A stretch of 18,534 nucleotides of DNA from Candidatus Pacearchaeota archaeon RBG_13_36_9. Lineage in GTDB: Archaea; Nanobdellota; Nanobdellia; Pacearchaeales; GW2011-AR1. The notes beneath the pieces are model-generated. The model made no database searches. It was not told the origin of the DNA and saw nothing but the letters and a program-made list of their open reading frames with translations. The DNA lies in contig MFWN01000015.1 in NCBI GenBank assembly GCA_001786395.1, positions 1-18,534 on the forward strand, written 5' to 3'. Positions 11,311 through 18,534 of the stretch are shown here, piece by piece (the stretch's first letter is position 1; each line of letters begins with the position of its first letter). Both the position numbers and the translations under genes were made by a program.

Positions 11311-13887
11311 ATGATAGAACAAATAAATAAGCCTAATTCAGACAAGGAGATACTCAATTCCCTCACTCCTTTAGTTGGAAAATGGTTTAAAGAGAAATTT
11401 GGGGGATTTACAGAGTCTCAGAAATATGCTATTCTCCCAATAAAGGGCAGAAAAAACATACTGGTAAGCTCACCAACTGGAAGCGGCAAGACTTTATGCG
11501 CTTTTGCCTCAATTTTAGACTATCTAATAAGCCTCGAGGAAAAGGGGGAGCTGGAGAATAAGACTTACTGCATCTATGTCAGCCCGCTCAAGGCATTATC
11601 AAGAGATATAGAAGTTAATTTAAACACTCCCCTAAAGGAAATGGAAAAAATCAGGGGCAAGAAACTAGGTATAAGAGTGGGGCTAAGAACCGGAGACACT
11701 ACAACAACTGAAAGGAGCAAGATGCTCAAAAAAGTACCCCATATATTAATTACAACTCCTGAAACCCTGGCAATTGTTTTGACTACGAGAAAGTTTGTAG
11801 AGCTGCTAAAAGGAACAGAGTTTGTGATAGTGGATGAGATACACTCTCTCGCCAATAAAAGGGGGGTTTATTTAAGCCTGAGTTTAGAGAGGCTAGAAGA
11901 GATAAGTAAGATAACTCCTGTAAGAATAGGGCTTTCTGCTACAGTTGCTCCGCTAGAGGAGGTTGCTAATTTTTTAGTTGGGCAGAAAAGAGATTGCCTT
12001 GTTGCAGATGTCCAGTTTATTAAAAAGACAGATATAAAAGTAATAACTCCTGTAAGTGATTTAATAGATGTGGAGGGGCAGTTTCTTCATTCTTCCCTTT
12101 ACGGGCTTCTTGACAGGCTAATTCAAGAACATAAAACAACAGTAGTATTCACAAATACCAGAAGTGCGACTGAAAGAGTTGTTCACCACTTAAAAGAGAG
12201 ATTCCCTGATAAATACCTGGAGAACATAGGGGCACATCACTCTTCTTTAAGCAAAGAGCATAGGTTTAACATAGAACAAAGGCTTAGAGAAGGAAAATTA
12301 AAAGTAGTTGTAACTAGCACTTCTTTAGAACTTGGAATTGATATAGGGTATATTGATTTAGTTATTCTTTTGGGAAGCCCGAAAAGCGTGGCAAGAAGCT
12401 TGCAGAGAATTGGAAGGGCAGGGCACAAGCTGCACGACATTGCCAAAGGAAGGTTCATTGCAATGGATAGGGATGATTTGGTAGAATGCTGTGTTTTAGC
12501 TAAAGAGGCAATGGAGAGAAAAATTGACAAAATCCAGATACCTCAAAACTGCCTGGATGTTTTAAGCCAGCAGATTTATGGCATGGCAATCTATAAAATC
12601 TGGGAAGAAGATGAAATGTTCTCGATTATAAGAAAAAGCTATTGCTACAGGAATTTAAGCAGAGAGGATTTTCTTAATGTTCTCAGCTATTTGTCTGGGG
12701 AGTACGAATTAGAGGCAAGAAATGTCTATGCGAAGGTATGGTATGATAAAGAAACCAGGCAAATAGGGAAAAAGGGAAAGCTTGCAAGGGTGATTTATAT
12801 GACTAATATTGGGACAATACCTGAAGAGAGCTTTGTTAGTGTTCAAATAGCTGCTGGCGAAGGAATTGGGCAGAAAATAGGGGTCATAGATGAGGCTTTT
12901 CTTGAAAGAATGAAAAAAGGAGATGTTTTTGTGCTAGGAGGACAGAAATACCAGTATATGTATGTAAAAGGAATGAACATATATGTCAATTCTTCTGTAA
13001 AAAGACCACCTACAATACCTTCCTGGTTTTCTGAGATGCTCCCATTAAGCTTTGACTCTGCAAACGAGATTAATAGATTTAGAAAGTTAGTGGAAGAAAG
13101 ATTAAAACAAAAAAATTCTCCTGAGGAAATCAAGGGGTTCATTGAACAGCATCTATATTGCGAGAAAGAAGCTGGCGAGGCAATTTACAATTATTTTTAC
13201 GAGCAGTTCAGGTATGCAGTAATACCTCACGAAAAAAAGATAGTTATTGAGCGCTACAAGGGAGAGAAGAATTATGCTATATTTCACTCGCTTTATGGCA
13301 GGAGAGTGAATGATGCACTTTCAAGAGCGATGGCGTTTTTGGTTGGCAGAGCTGGAGGAAGAGATATTGAAGTTGGAATAAGGGATAATGGCTTTTACCT
13401 AGCGGGGGAGAAGCTAGAGATAGAAAAAGCACTTAAATTCCTAAACAGCAAGAATGTGGAAGAGATATTAGAAGAGGCAATAAACAAGACAGAAGTATTA
13501 AACAGGAGGTTCAGGCATTGCGCAACAAGAGCGTTAATGATACTGAGAAATTATAAGGGAAGAAGGAAAACAGTTGGAAAACAGCAAATGAAAAGCCACT
13601 TTTTGCTTGCCTCTGTAAAAAGAATTTCCCATAATTTCCCGATATTAAAAGAAGCCAGGAGAGAAGTAATGGAGGACTTAATGGATATTAACAACACGAG
13701 AGTGGTTTTAGACCGGATTAAAGAGGGGAAAGTTAAAATTGAGCAGATAAATGTAAAATTACCTTCACCATTTGCGCTTTCTATTGTTTTGGAAGGATAC
13801 ACGGATTTATTGAAAATGGAAGATAAAATAGAGTTCCTGAAAAGGATGCATAAAGAGCATTTGAAAGAGATTGAGGAGAGAAAATAA
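11311..13887 (+). CDS. lhr: Lhr-type ATP-dependent helicase (superfamily 2)
   Basis: The 858-aa protein has all the Lhr-core helicase motifs. The Q-motif region is FTESQKYAI. Walker A is SSPTGSGKT (53-61, Lys60). Motif II is the Lhr-type DEIH (175-178), motif III is SAT (209-211), and motif VI is QRIGRAGH (365-372). After the two RecA domains come the winged-helix and beta-barrel Lhr-core regions (to about 600) and a C-terminal DEAD-associated domain, consistent with the usual archaeal length of about 850-950. Lhr unwinds DNA and RNA-DNA hybrids in the 3'-5' direction and acts in repair or replication-fork restart in the cytoplasm. The gene has a leader and a Shine-Dalgarno. It is followed on the same strand after 54 bp by prs, which has its own TATA box. 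The protein appears intact. Confidence 0.96.
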   Translation: MIEQINKPNSDKEILNSLTPLVGKWFKEKFGGFTESQKYAILPIKGRKNILVSSPTGSGKTLCAFASILDYLISLEEKGELENKTYCIYVSPLKALSRDIEVNLNTPLKEMEKIRGKKLGIRVGLRTGDTTTTERSKMLKKVPHILITTPETLAIVLTTRKFVELLKGTEFVIVDEIHSLANKRGVYLSLSLERLEEISKITPVRIGLSATVAPLEEVANFLVGQKRDCLVADVQFIKKTDIKVITPVSDLIDVEGQFLHSSLYGLLDRLIQEHKTTVVFTNTRSATERVVHHLKERFPDKYLENIGAHHSSLSKEHRFNIEQRLREGKLKVVVTSTSLELGIDIGYIDLVILLGSPKSVARSLQRIGRAGHKLHDIAKGRFIAMDRDDLVECCVLAKEAMERKIDKIQIPQNCLDVLSQQIYGMAIYKIWEEDEMFSIIRKSYCYRNLSREDFLNVLSYLSGEYELEARNVYAKVWYDKETRQIGKKGKLARVIYMTNIGTIPEESFVSVQIAAGEGIGQKIGVIDEAFLERMKKGDVFVLGGQKYQYMYVKGMNIYVNSSVKRPPTIPSWFSEMLPLSFDSANEINRFRKLVEERLKQKNSPEEIKGFIEQHLYCEKEAGEAIYNYFYEQFRYAVIPHEKKIVIERYKGEKNYAIFHSLYGRRVNDALSRAMAFLVGRAGGRDIEVGIRDNGFYLAGEKLEIEKALKFLNSKNVEEILEEAINKTEVLNRRFRHCATRALMILRNYKGRRKTVGKQQMKSHFLLASVKRISHNFPILKEARREVMEDLMDINNTRVVLDRIKEGKVKIEQINVKLPSPFALSIVLEGYTDLLKMEDKIEFLKRMHKEHLKEIEERK

Positions 13888-13941
13888 ATAATTGTTCTAG
13901 AGTATAGATTTGTTTTTAAATGGGGGTTTTTATTTAATTTT

Positions 13942-14955
13942 ATGAGAGAGGTTGCCCTTATTGTTGATTCTAAAAGCCAGGGATACGATTTTGCTAAGGG
14001 GATTTATGACTATTTAAAAAGAAAAGAAAGCAAGGAGTTTTCTGTTAGCCTAATAGACTTGGAAAAAAAGAGCTTTAAAGACGGGGAGTTCAAGATAAAA
14101 ATAGTTGAAAACATAAGGGGGAAGATATGTTTTCTTATACATGATTCCAATAAAAGTCCTTCTGAATGGTTCACTGAACTTATTTTTATGCTGGAGGCAA
14201 CGACTTTCTCTTCTCCTGAGGAAGTAAATATTGTTCTTCCTTACACCCGGTTTGCACGACAAGACAGAAAAGATGAGTCCAGGGTGAGTGTCAATGCCAA
14301 AGCTTTAGCAGACAGTGTTTCGCTTTATGCAGACAGGGGAATGACTGTTGATTTACATACTCCGCAAATACAGGAGTATTTTAAGATACCTTTTGATAAT
14401 CTTTATTCTTTAACCAGCCTTCTTAACTACTTTCAAAAAAACCATCCGGATTTTTTGAATGATTTAGTTATTGTTTCTCCGGATTTAGGAGGAGGAAAAA
14501 GGGCAGATTATTTTGTGAAAAAGCTTAAAGAAAGAGGAGTAGAAGCAGGAGTTGCACTTGGGCATAAAACACGGGAAAAAGACAACGAAGTAGCCAAAAT
14601 GGTTATAATCGGGGAAGTGAGTGGAAAAAACTGCCTGATTGTGGATGACATTATTGATACTGGAAATACGATGATAAAAACTGCTGAAAAGCTAAAAGAA
14701 AACGGGGCTAAAAAAATATTTGCCTATGGGACCCATGGGCTTTTTACAGAAGGGGTTGAAAAGTTTAAAGTTTTTGATAAAGTATTTGTTTCTGATACAT
14801 TGAAAGTACCTAAAGCAGACAATATCGAAGTGGTTAGCATGGTAAAGTTATTTGGGGAAGCAATATACAGGACAGCTACCGGGCAGTCCTTAAGTGTACT
14901 ATTTGACAATGTCCAGGACCCTGGGCAACACTCTCTGGAGAAGTATGATATCTAA
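13942..14955 (+). CDS. prs: Ribose-phosphate diphosphokinase (PRPP synthetase)
   Basis: The 337-aa protein shows the two-domain phosphoribosyltransferase-like fold of PRPP synthetase. The catalytic flexible-loop segment is YTRFARQDRKDE, the metal/ATP-binding segment DLHTPQIQEYF, and the ribose-5-phosphate loop VDDIIDTGNTM (about 234-244). It transfers pyrophosphate from ATP to ribose-5-phosphate and so feeds purine, pyrimidine, histidine and tryptophan synthesis. It is longer than the compact archaeal enzymes of about 285 aa that I recall, with insertions in the N-terminal domain (around 70-90) and a C-terminal tail. A TATA-like TTTTTAAAT (13913-13921) at 25 bp supports the ATG and a leaderless transcript. 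Its stop overlaps the radical SAM gene's stop by 4 bp in convergent orientation. Confidence 0.93.
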   Translation: MREVALIVDSKSQGYDFAKGIYDYLKRKESKEFSVSLIDLEKKSFKDGEFKIKIVENIRGKICFLIHDSNKSPSEWFTELIFMLEATTFSSPEEVNIVLPYTRFARQDRKDESRVSVNAKALADSVSLYADRGMTVDLHTPQIQEYFKIPFDNLYSLTSLLNYFQKNHPDFLNDLVIVSPDLGGGKRADYFVKKLKERGVEAGVALGHKTREKDNEVAKMVIIGEVSGKNCLIVDDIIDTGNTMIKTAEKLKENGAKKIFAYGTHGLFTEGVEKFKVFDKVFVSDTLKVPKADNIEVVSMVKLFGEAIYRTATGQSLSVLFDNVQDPGQHSLEKYDI

Positions 14956-16436
14956 CCTTTATCCAGATATTCTTCTTTCCAGATTGGTTTTGTGATTTTT
15001 TCGAGTTTTTTGTCGAAGTTTTTTAAAAATTTATCATGCTCTTTAGATTTTAATAGAAATTCTGCATGCTCATCTTCTGGCTTTGCTGTCTTGCTTAAAA
15101 TATTCTCGCGGAAGTTTTCCCAATGGTCCCTTATTGAGCAAGGCATTAGCCAATTATCTGGGTTTTGGAGATGACAAAGCCCATATTCATCCTGCCATTT
15201 TCTTCCATTAACAAACAAGTCTGAAAATAAGGCGTCTGCAAGTTTTTTTCCTTGTCCATACAAGTCAAGCACATTATCTTCGAAAAATGGAACAAAAGCG
15301 CAGGGGGTTATATTCCCATTCCAGTCGATGTATAAATACCCCTTCTCTCTCCCATAAGCTATACACCCATCTGCCAAAACGCCAGAATTCCAAAAATCAG
15401 CAATACAATACTTCTTCTCTTCAAGAAGGAACTGCCATTTTCTAAAAAGTTTAATTCTTTGCTCGGGGGTTAACATCAATTCTCTTAGTTCTTTTGCCTG
15501 CCCAATAGGCATTAATTGGAACATCCAAGCATATGTTGCACCTAACTCTTGAAAAAGAAAATCATAAAATTGGTCATCAAGCAGAATATCAATATTTTTT
15601 TGGGTCGCGGTAATGGAAAAACCAAATGGAACTCCTGTTTTTTTTAGATTTTCTGTTGCTTCTTTAATTTTGTTAAATATTCCCTTGCCTCTTCTTTCAT
15701 CTGTTTCTTTTTCCCAGCCTTCTATAGAAATTGCAGGGGTTACATTCCCTAACTTTGCCAATTTTTCAGCTGTTTTTTCATTTGTTAAGGTCCCATTTGT
15801 GTAGAATAAAAAGAACATATCGCGATACTTTTCCCAGATATCAAACAAAGTTTTTCCATGATCTTCATACATCAAGGGCTCTCCTCCAGAGATTGTCATA
15901 AAACGATTCCCCCATTCGTTATAAACCTCATCACAAATCTTATCTACAATCTCAAAAGTGAGTGTCGGAGCGTTTATTTTTGATGAAGCGTAACATCCCA
16001 CACATTTTAAATTGCATTTTTGAGTTGGGGAAAAAACAATGAATGATGGAGGGCGGAGATTATATTTTTTCTTAAAATTTTCTTTTTTTTCTTCTGTTGC
16101 ATCTTGGTTTAAAAGACTATACCTAACTAAAGTGTCTATAACCCTATCCAGGGTTTTTAAATTAATAGATTTTTTGTCTACATTCCTCTTTATGGACTCT
16201 AGCATAGCGACTAAAAATTGAAATTTTTTTTCTTGAATCGTTTTTAAGGAGTCTATGTTTTCTTCTACTATCATTCCATGCATCTTTTCTTTTAGCTTGT
16301 TTGTTAAAGAATCCCTTCCAATTTGCGTGTGGAGAATTTTTTTTAAAAGGCTAATATAGATATCAGACTTAATTTTAGAAAATTGGGAGTTCTCTACTTT
16401 TAAGATTGGTGTTTCTTCACCCTTATCTTCTTTCAT
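14952..16436 (-). CDS. Radical SAM / SPASM-domain protein
   Basis: The 494-aa protein has an N-terminal helical domain (1-130) and then a radical SAM core. The 4Fe-4S motif is CNLKCVGC (Cys141, 145 and 148), followed by the SAM-binding ISGGEP. A C-terminal SPASM-like cysteine region follows: DGCIAYGREKGYLYIDWNGN, then TPCAFVPF, and further C-H-L and M-P-C sites before IRDHW. It should cleave S-adenosylmethionine to a 5'-deoxyadenosyl radical, with auxiliary Fe-S clusters as in peptide- or cofactor-modifying SPASM enzymes. No precursor peptide gene is visible nearby, so the substrate is unknown. It shares a 50-bp divergent promoter with the phosphoesterase gene, and one A/T-rich TATA element fits both starts. 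The protein appears intact. Confidence 0.88.
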   Translation of the reverse strand: MKEDKGEETPILKVENSQFSKIKSDIYISLLKKILHTQIGRDSLTNKLKEKMHGMIVEENIDSLKTIQEKKFQFLVAMLESIKRNVDKKSINLKTLDRVIDTLVRYSLLNQDATEEKKENFKKKYNLRPPSFIVFSPTQKCNLKCVGCYASSKINAPTLTFEIVDKICDEVYNEWGNRFMTISGGEPLMYEDHGKTLFDIWEKYRDMFFLFYTNGTLTNEKTAEKLAKLGNVTPAISIEGWEKETDERRGKGIFNKIKEATENLKKTGVPFGFSITATQKNIDILLDDQFYDFLFQELGATYAWMFQLMPIGQAKELRELMLTPEQRIKLFRKWQFLLEEKKYCIADFWNSGVLADGCIAYGREKGYLYIDWNGNITPCAFVPFFEDNVLDLYGQGKKLADALFSDLFVNGRKWQDEYGLCHLQNPDNWLMPCSIRDHWENFRENILSKTAKPEDEHAEFLLKSKEHDKFLKNFDKKLEKITKPIWKEEYLDKG

Positions 16437-16454
16437 CTTTGGATTAAGAAGGGG

Positions 16455-16466
16455 AGTTTTTTAAAG
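16455..16466. promoter_or_regulatory. Single TATA element serving two divergent leaderless genes
   Basis: GTTTTTTAAAGG is centred 25-26 bp from both the minus-strand start at 16436 and the plus-strand start at 16487. No other TATA candidate fits within the 50-bp gap. Confidence 0.55.
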
Positions 16467-16486
16467 GTTGTTGTTTTTAACTAATT

Positions 16487-17245
16487 ATGAAAGATAATTT
16501 CAAATTTATAGGCAAGACTTTGTATTTTCCAGAAAGAAAGGTTCTTGTTTTGGGAGACTTGCATTTAGGATGGGAAGAAAGCTTAAATGAGCAGGGGATT
16601 TTTGTTCCAAGAAGGCAGTTTCAAGAAATTGTGAGAGATTTAAACGAGGTTTTTGAAAAAATAAAAAAGGAAAAGATAGAGGGAGAAGGGAGAATAAAAG
16701 AAGAGTTAGAAGAGAAGATAAAAGAGATTGTTGTTTTGGGAGATTTGAAACACGAGTTTGGAGAGATTTCTGAACAGGAGTGGAGAGAGGTGAAAGGAAT
16801 TTTAGATATTTTCAAGGCAAAAGCTGAAAAAGTGGTGCTTGTCAGGGGAAACCACGACACTATTTTGGGGCCAATTGCCGAGAGAAAAGAGCTGAATGTA
16901 GTGGATTATTATATAAAAGAAGAGATTTGTTTTTTGCATGGTGATAAAATATTTCCTGAATGCCTGGATAAAAAAATAAAAATGCTTGTAATGGCACACA
17001 GACACCCGGCTGTTGTGCTTTCTGATGACTACAAGAAAGAAAAATACAAATGTTTCTTGGTTGGAAAATGGAAGAGCAAAAAAATAGCAATCTTGCCTTC
17101 GTTTTTTCCATTTGTCGAGGGCATGGAGGTAGCAAACCTTGAGGATAACGGGATGTTTATTCCGGAAGAAGAGCTGAAAGAGTTTAAAGCATATGTTGTC
17201 GGAGACGAGGTTTATAAGTTTGGGAAAGTCGGGGAGATAGTATGA
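16487..17245 (+). CDS. COG1407-type calcineurin-like metallophosphoesterase
   Basis: The 252-aa protein has the full dinuclear metal site of the family: GDLHLG (Asp24, His26), LGDLKHEFG (Asp86), GNHD (122-124), FLHGDK (His151) and MAHRHP (His171, His173). The GDLKHEFG variant is typical of the archaeal MJ0037/ICC-like group (COG1407). Such phosphoesterases often neighbour Lhr helicases in archaea and bacteria and are thought to act with them in DNA repair; here prs and the radical SAM gene lie between. A charged Lys/Glu-rich insertion (about 58-80) may form a protruding coiled coil. Transcription is probably leaderless from the shared TATA element at 16455-16466. Its stop abuts that of the convergent orphan gene. 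Confidence 0.88.
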   Translation: MKDNFKFIGKTLYFPERKVLVLGDLHLGWEESLNEQGIFVPRRQFQEIVRDLNEVFEKIKKEKIEGEGRIKEELEEKIKEIVVLGDLKHEFGEISEQEWREVKGILDIFKAKAEKVVLVRGNHDTILGPIAERKELNVVDYYIKEEICFLHGDKIFPECLDKKIKMLVMAHRHPAVVLSDDYKKEKYKCFLVGKWKSKKIAILPSFFPFVEGMEVANLEDNGMFIPEEELKEFKAYVVGDEVYKFGKVGEIV

Positions 17246-17746
17246 CTAATTTGTTATAATTACAGGATGGCCTTTCCTTCTAGACACTTTTCCCGGTTCA
17301 TTCACCCATAATAAAATTCCGCGAACTTCTGGAAAAATATCTTTTTCTTCTTTTTTTATTTTTTGTCTTAAAGTTATTGCATTTTTATAAGTGCTATCCT
17401 TCTGCCAGGTGGGCTGCTTTTCTCCATCTTGAAGATGATAGCGGAAATCAGTAACTATGTTTGAACTATCTGGAGAAGAAAACTGATAATCAAACGCTTG
17501 TGGGAATTCCCCTACATGATAACTATGACCTGAGACTTTAAGAACTACTCCTCCTTCAAAATATGTACTTAAACAACCTATATCTGAATGGTCAGCCTGC
17601 CATACTCCAATTCTTGCTATTCCATTAAAATGTATTTCTCTTTCTCTTTTTTTTAATGTACTTAAATCTTTTTCTAATTTAGAAAGAGAATCTCTTAGCT
17701 GTTGAGGGGTTGTTACCTGGATGATGGGGGTTTCTGTTTTTGGCAT
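17246..17746 (-). CDS. Orphan protein, 166 aa
   Basis: I do not recognise this protein. Residues 12-40 are a charged helix likely to form a coiled coil (QLRDSLSKLEKDLSTLKKREREI). Residues 41-100 look beta-rich (GIARIGVWQADHSDIG, then GGVVLKVSGHSYHVGEF). A second helix (about 123-140) is followed by a short beta end (RGILLWVNEP). It has no signal peptide, membrane segment or cysteine pair. A minus-strand TATA-like TTATTTAAAG (17766-17775) at 24 bp supports the ATG. The soluble orphan style resembles the array genes at 6-7.6 kb, but no repeat copy flanks it. Confidence 0.6.
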   Translation of the reverse strand: MPKTETPIIQVTTPQQLRDSLSKLEKDLSTLKKREREIHFNGIARIGVWQADHSDIGCLSTYFEGGVVLKVSGHSYHVGEFPQAFDYQFSSPDSSNIVTDFRYHLQDGEKQPTWQKDSTYKNAITLRQKIKKEEKDIFPEVRGILLWVNEPGKVSRRKGHPVIITN

Positions 17747-17815
17747 TTGTTAAAAAGCAGGATTCTTATTTAAAGATTGTTGTAATCATAAATAATAATA
17801 GGAATTAATTGTTTT

Positions 17816-17838
17816 AGGTTGGACGCCCAGACCAACCT
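17816..17838. terminator. Hairpin after the PEP mobile-domain gene
   Basis: AGGTTGG (17816-17822) and CCAACCT (17832-17838) are perfect inverted repeats with a 9-nt GC-rich loop. It lies 6 bp past the stop of the minus-strand gene. There is no clear U-tract on that strand, so RNA 3'-end protection or regulation is as likely as termination. Confidence 0.4.
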
Positions 17839-17843
17839 CTCTG

Positions 17844-18503
17844 TTAATTTAGCTTTCTTACAATTCCCTTATTCGCGTCCAATTCCACTAAATCTCCATC
17901 CTTAAAGACTTCGGTTGCTTTTTCTGTTCCAGTAATGCATGGAATATTGAACTCCCTTGATACGATAGCCGCATGACTTAAAACTCCTCCTTCATTTGTA
18001 ACAATTCCTTTTGATTTTTCAATTAAAGGAAGGTAGGCTGGAACTGTTTGTTCAGCTATTAAAATGGGGTCTTTAATCTTAGATATTTCTCTCATTTTAC
18101 TTAGCAAGTTATCTTGTAGTTTAACAATAAATGCTACTCCTATAGTTTTTCCAGAACAGGCTACACTCCCTTTAATAGAAGTTAATTTTTCTAGTGGTTT
18201 TATTATAAAACTTTGAATTTTTTTAGCTTCTTCTTTGTTGTACTCTTTAATTCCCCCCTCTGAAATAAGAAATGTAGAGAATTCCCTCTCTTCAAATTCT
18301 TTGTCTAGAGGTCTGTTTGTTTTTAATAATTCCGAAATCTCACTAAAACTATAATTCTTAAGTTTTTCTTCTTTAATTCCTACTTGCCTTGAAACTTTAT
18401 TGAAGACATTAACAATTAAAAGACACAAATTAACCCAGGTATTTTTACCTTCAAGCCTTAGAGCCCCTATTTCTTTTAGGTGATTGATGCATTTACGGAC
18501 CAA
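17844..18503 (-). CDS. PEP-utilizing enzyme mobile (phosphohistidine) domain protein, apparently 5'-truncated
   Basis: Residues about 105-219 form a PEP-utilizing mobile domain: a swivelling phosphohistidine domain with TNEGGVLSHAAIVSREF, where the histidine of SHAA accepts phosphate, then CITGT and VELDANKGIV. Residues 1-100 match the helical segment that precedes this domain in longer archaeal PEP-synthase-like proteins, as I recall them. The ATP-grasp and PEP-binding parts are absent. The only in-frame start is a TTG at 18503, and stop codons close all three frames within 31 bp upstream. A TATA-like TTAAATAA (18510-18517) sits too close to that TTG but well placed for an ATG at 18492, which is in another frame. 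The gene has therefore probably lost its 5' part or carries a frameshift. As it stands it could at most be a phosphocarrier or decoy domain. Confidence 0.65.
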   Translation of the reverse strand: MVRKCINHLKEIGALRLEGKNTWVNLCLLIVNVFNKVSRQVGIKEEKLKNYSFSEISELLKTNRPLDKEFEEREFSTFLISEGGIKEYNKEEAKKIQSFIIKPLEKLTSIKGSVACSGKTIGVAFIVKLQDNLLSKMREISKIKDPILIAEQTVPAYLPLIEKSKGIVTNEGGVLSHAAIVSREFNIPCITGTEKATEVFKDGDLVELDANKGIVRKLN

Positions 18504-18534
18504 AAAAGCTTAAATAATAGCTAAACTACGAAGA

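Noticed and set aside
14050..14262. Minus-strand ORFs inside prs, lhr and the phosphoesterase gene
   Set aside because: These are shadows of strongly conserved plus-strand genes and have no promoters or recognisable domains.

Overview
The window looks like an AT-rich archaeal chromosome segment, most likely from a small-genome DPANN archaeon of the Pacearchaeota/Woesearchaeota kind. The lineage is an inference from gene content and promoter style. Most genes have a TATA-like box centred about 22-28 bp upstream of the start codon and no Shine-Dalgarno sequence, which is the leaderless archaeal pattern. The core genes are archaeal in type: Lhr helicase, a XerA-like recombinase, PRPP synthetase, a COG1407-type phosphoesterase, a SPASM radical SAM protein, and several small HTH proteins of kinds I associate with DPANN genomes. 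No tRNA, rRNA or CRISPR array was seen.

Layout. 1-2.6 kb: the 3' part of a large surface protein (LamG and Ig-like modules) that continues in frame into two tandem HTH repeats; a 50-aa zinc-ribbon gene; and a type-1 RNase H behind a striking inverted-repeat operator. 2.6-4.8 kb: a divergent pair made of a ribbon-helix-helix/nucleotidyltransferase fusion with a degenerate active site and a VTC2/GDPGP1-like HIT-superfamily enzyme, with a palindromic operator between them. 4.8-8.6 kb: an accessory-looking region. It has a XerA-like tyrosine recombinase with a dif-like palindrome at its promoter, then four small same-strand units (three intact orphan ORFs and one broken Cys-rich ORF). A 36-bp direct repeat stands at the 5' side of each unit and 50-72 bp past the stop codon of the preceding one. 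About 0.9 kb of gene-free AT-rich DNA with strong hairpins follows. 8.6-11.2 kb: three uncharacterised HTH proteins. Two of them have the same plan (coiled coil, simple-repeat linker, C-terminal HTH) and converge on a 0.66-kb gene-free tract carrying a reiterated AAAGTGAG motif. 11.3-18.5 kb: ordinary gene-dense chromosome with lhr, prs, radical SAM/SPASM, metallophosphoesterase, an orphan ORF, and a 5'-truncated PEP-utilizing mobile-domain protein at the edge.

How it fits together. Lhr and the phosphoesterase probably act in nucleic-acid repair, RNase H removes RNA-DNA hybrids, and PRPP synthetase feeds nucleotide synthesis. The nucleotidyltransferase/VTC2-like pair probably acts on sugar nucleotides. 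The most unusual part is the repeat-delimited small-gene array next to a tyrosine recombinase. It is laid out like a cassette array, although nothing in the sequence proves that the repeats recombine. A second theme is a recurrent palindrome, AAACAGCTGTTT. It is found at the RNase H operator and upstream of the 8.6-kb HTH gene, and a close variant recurs in that gene's own linker-coding DNA, which suggests a local regulatory circuit.
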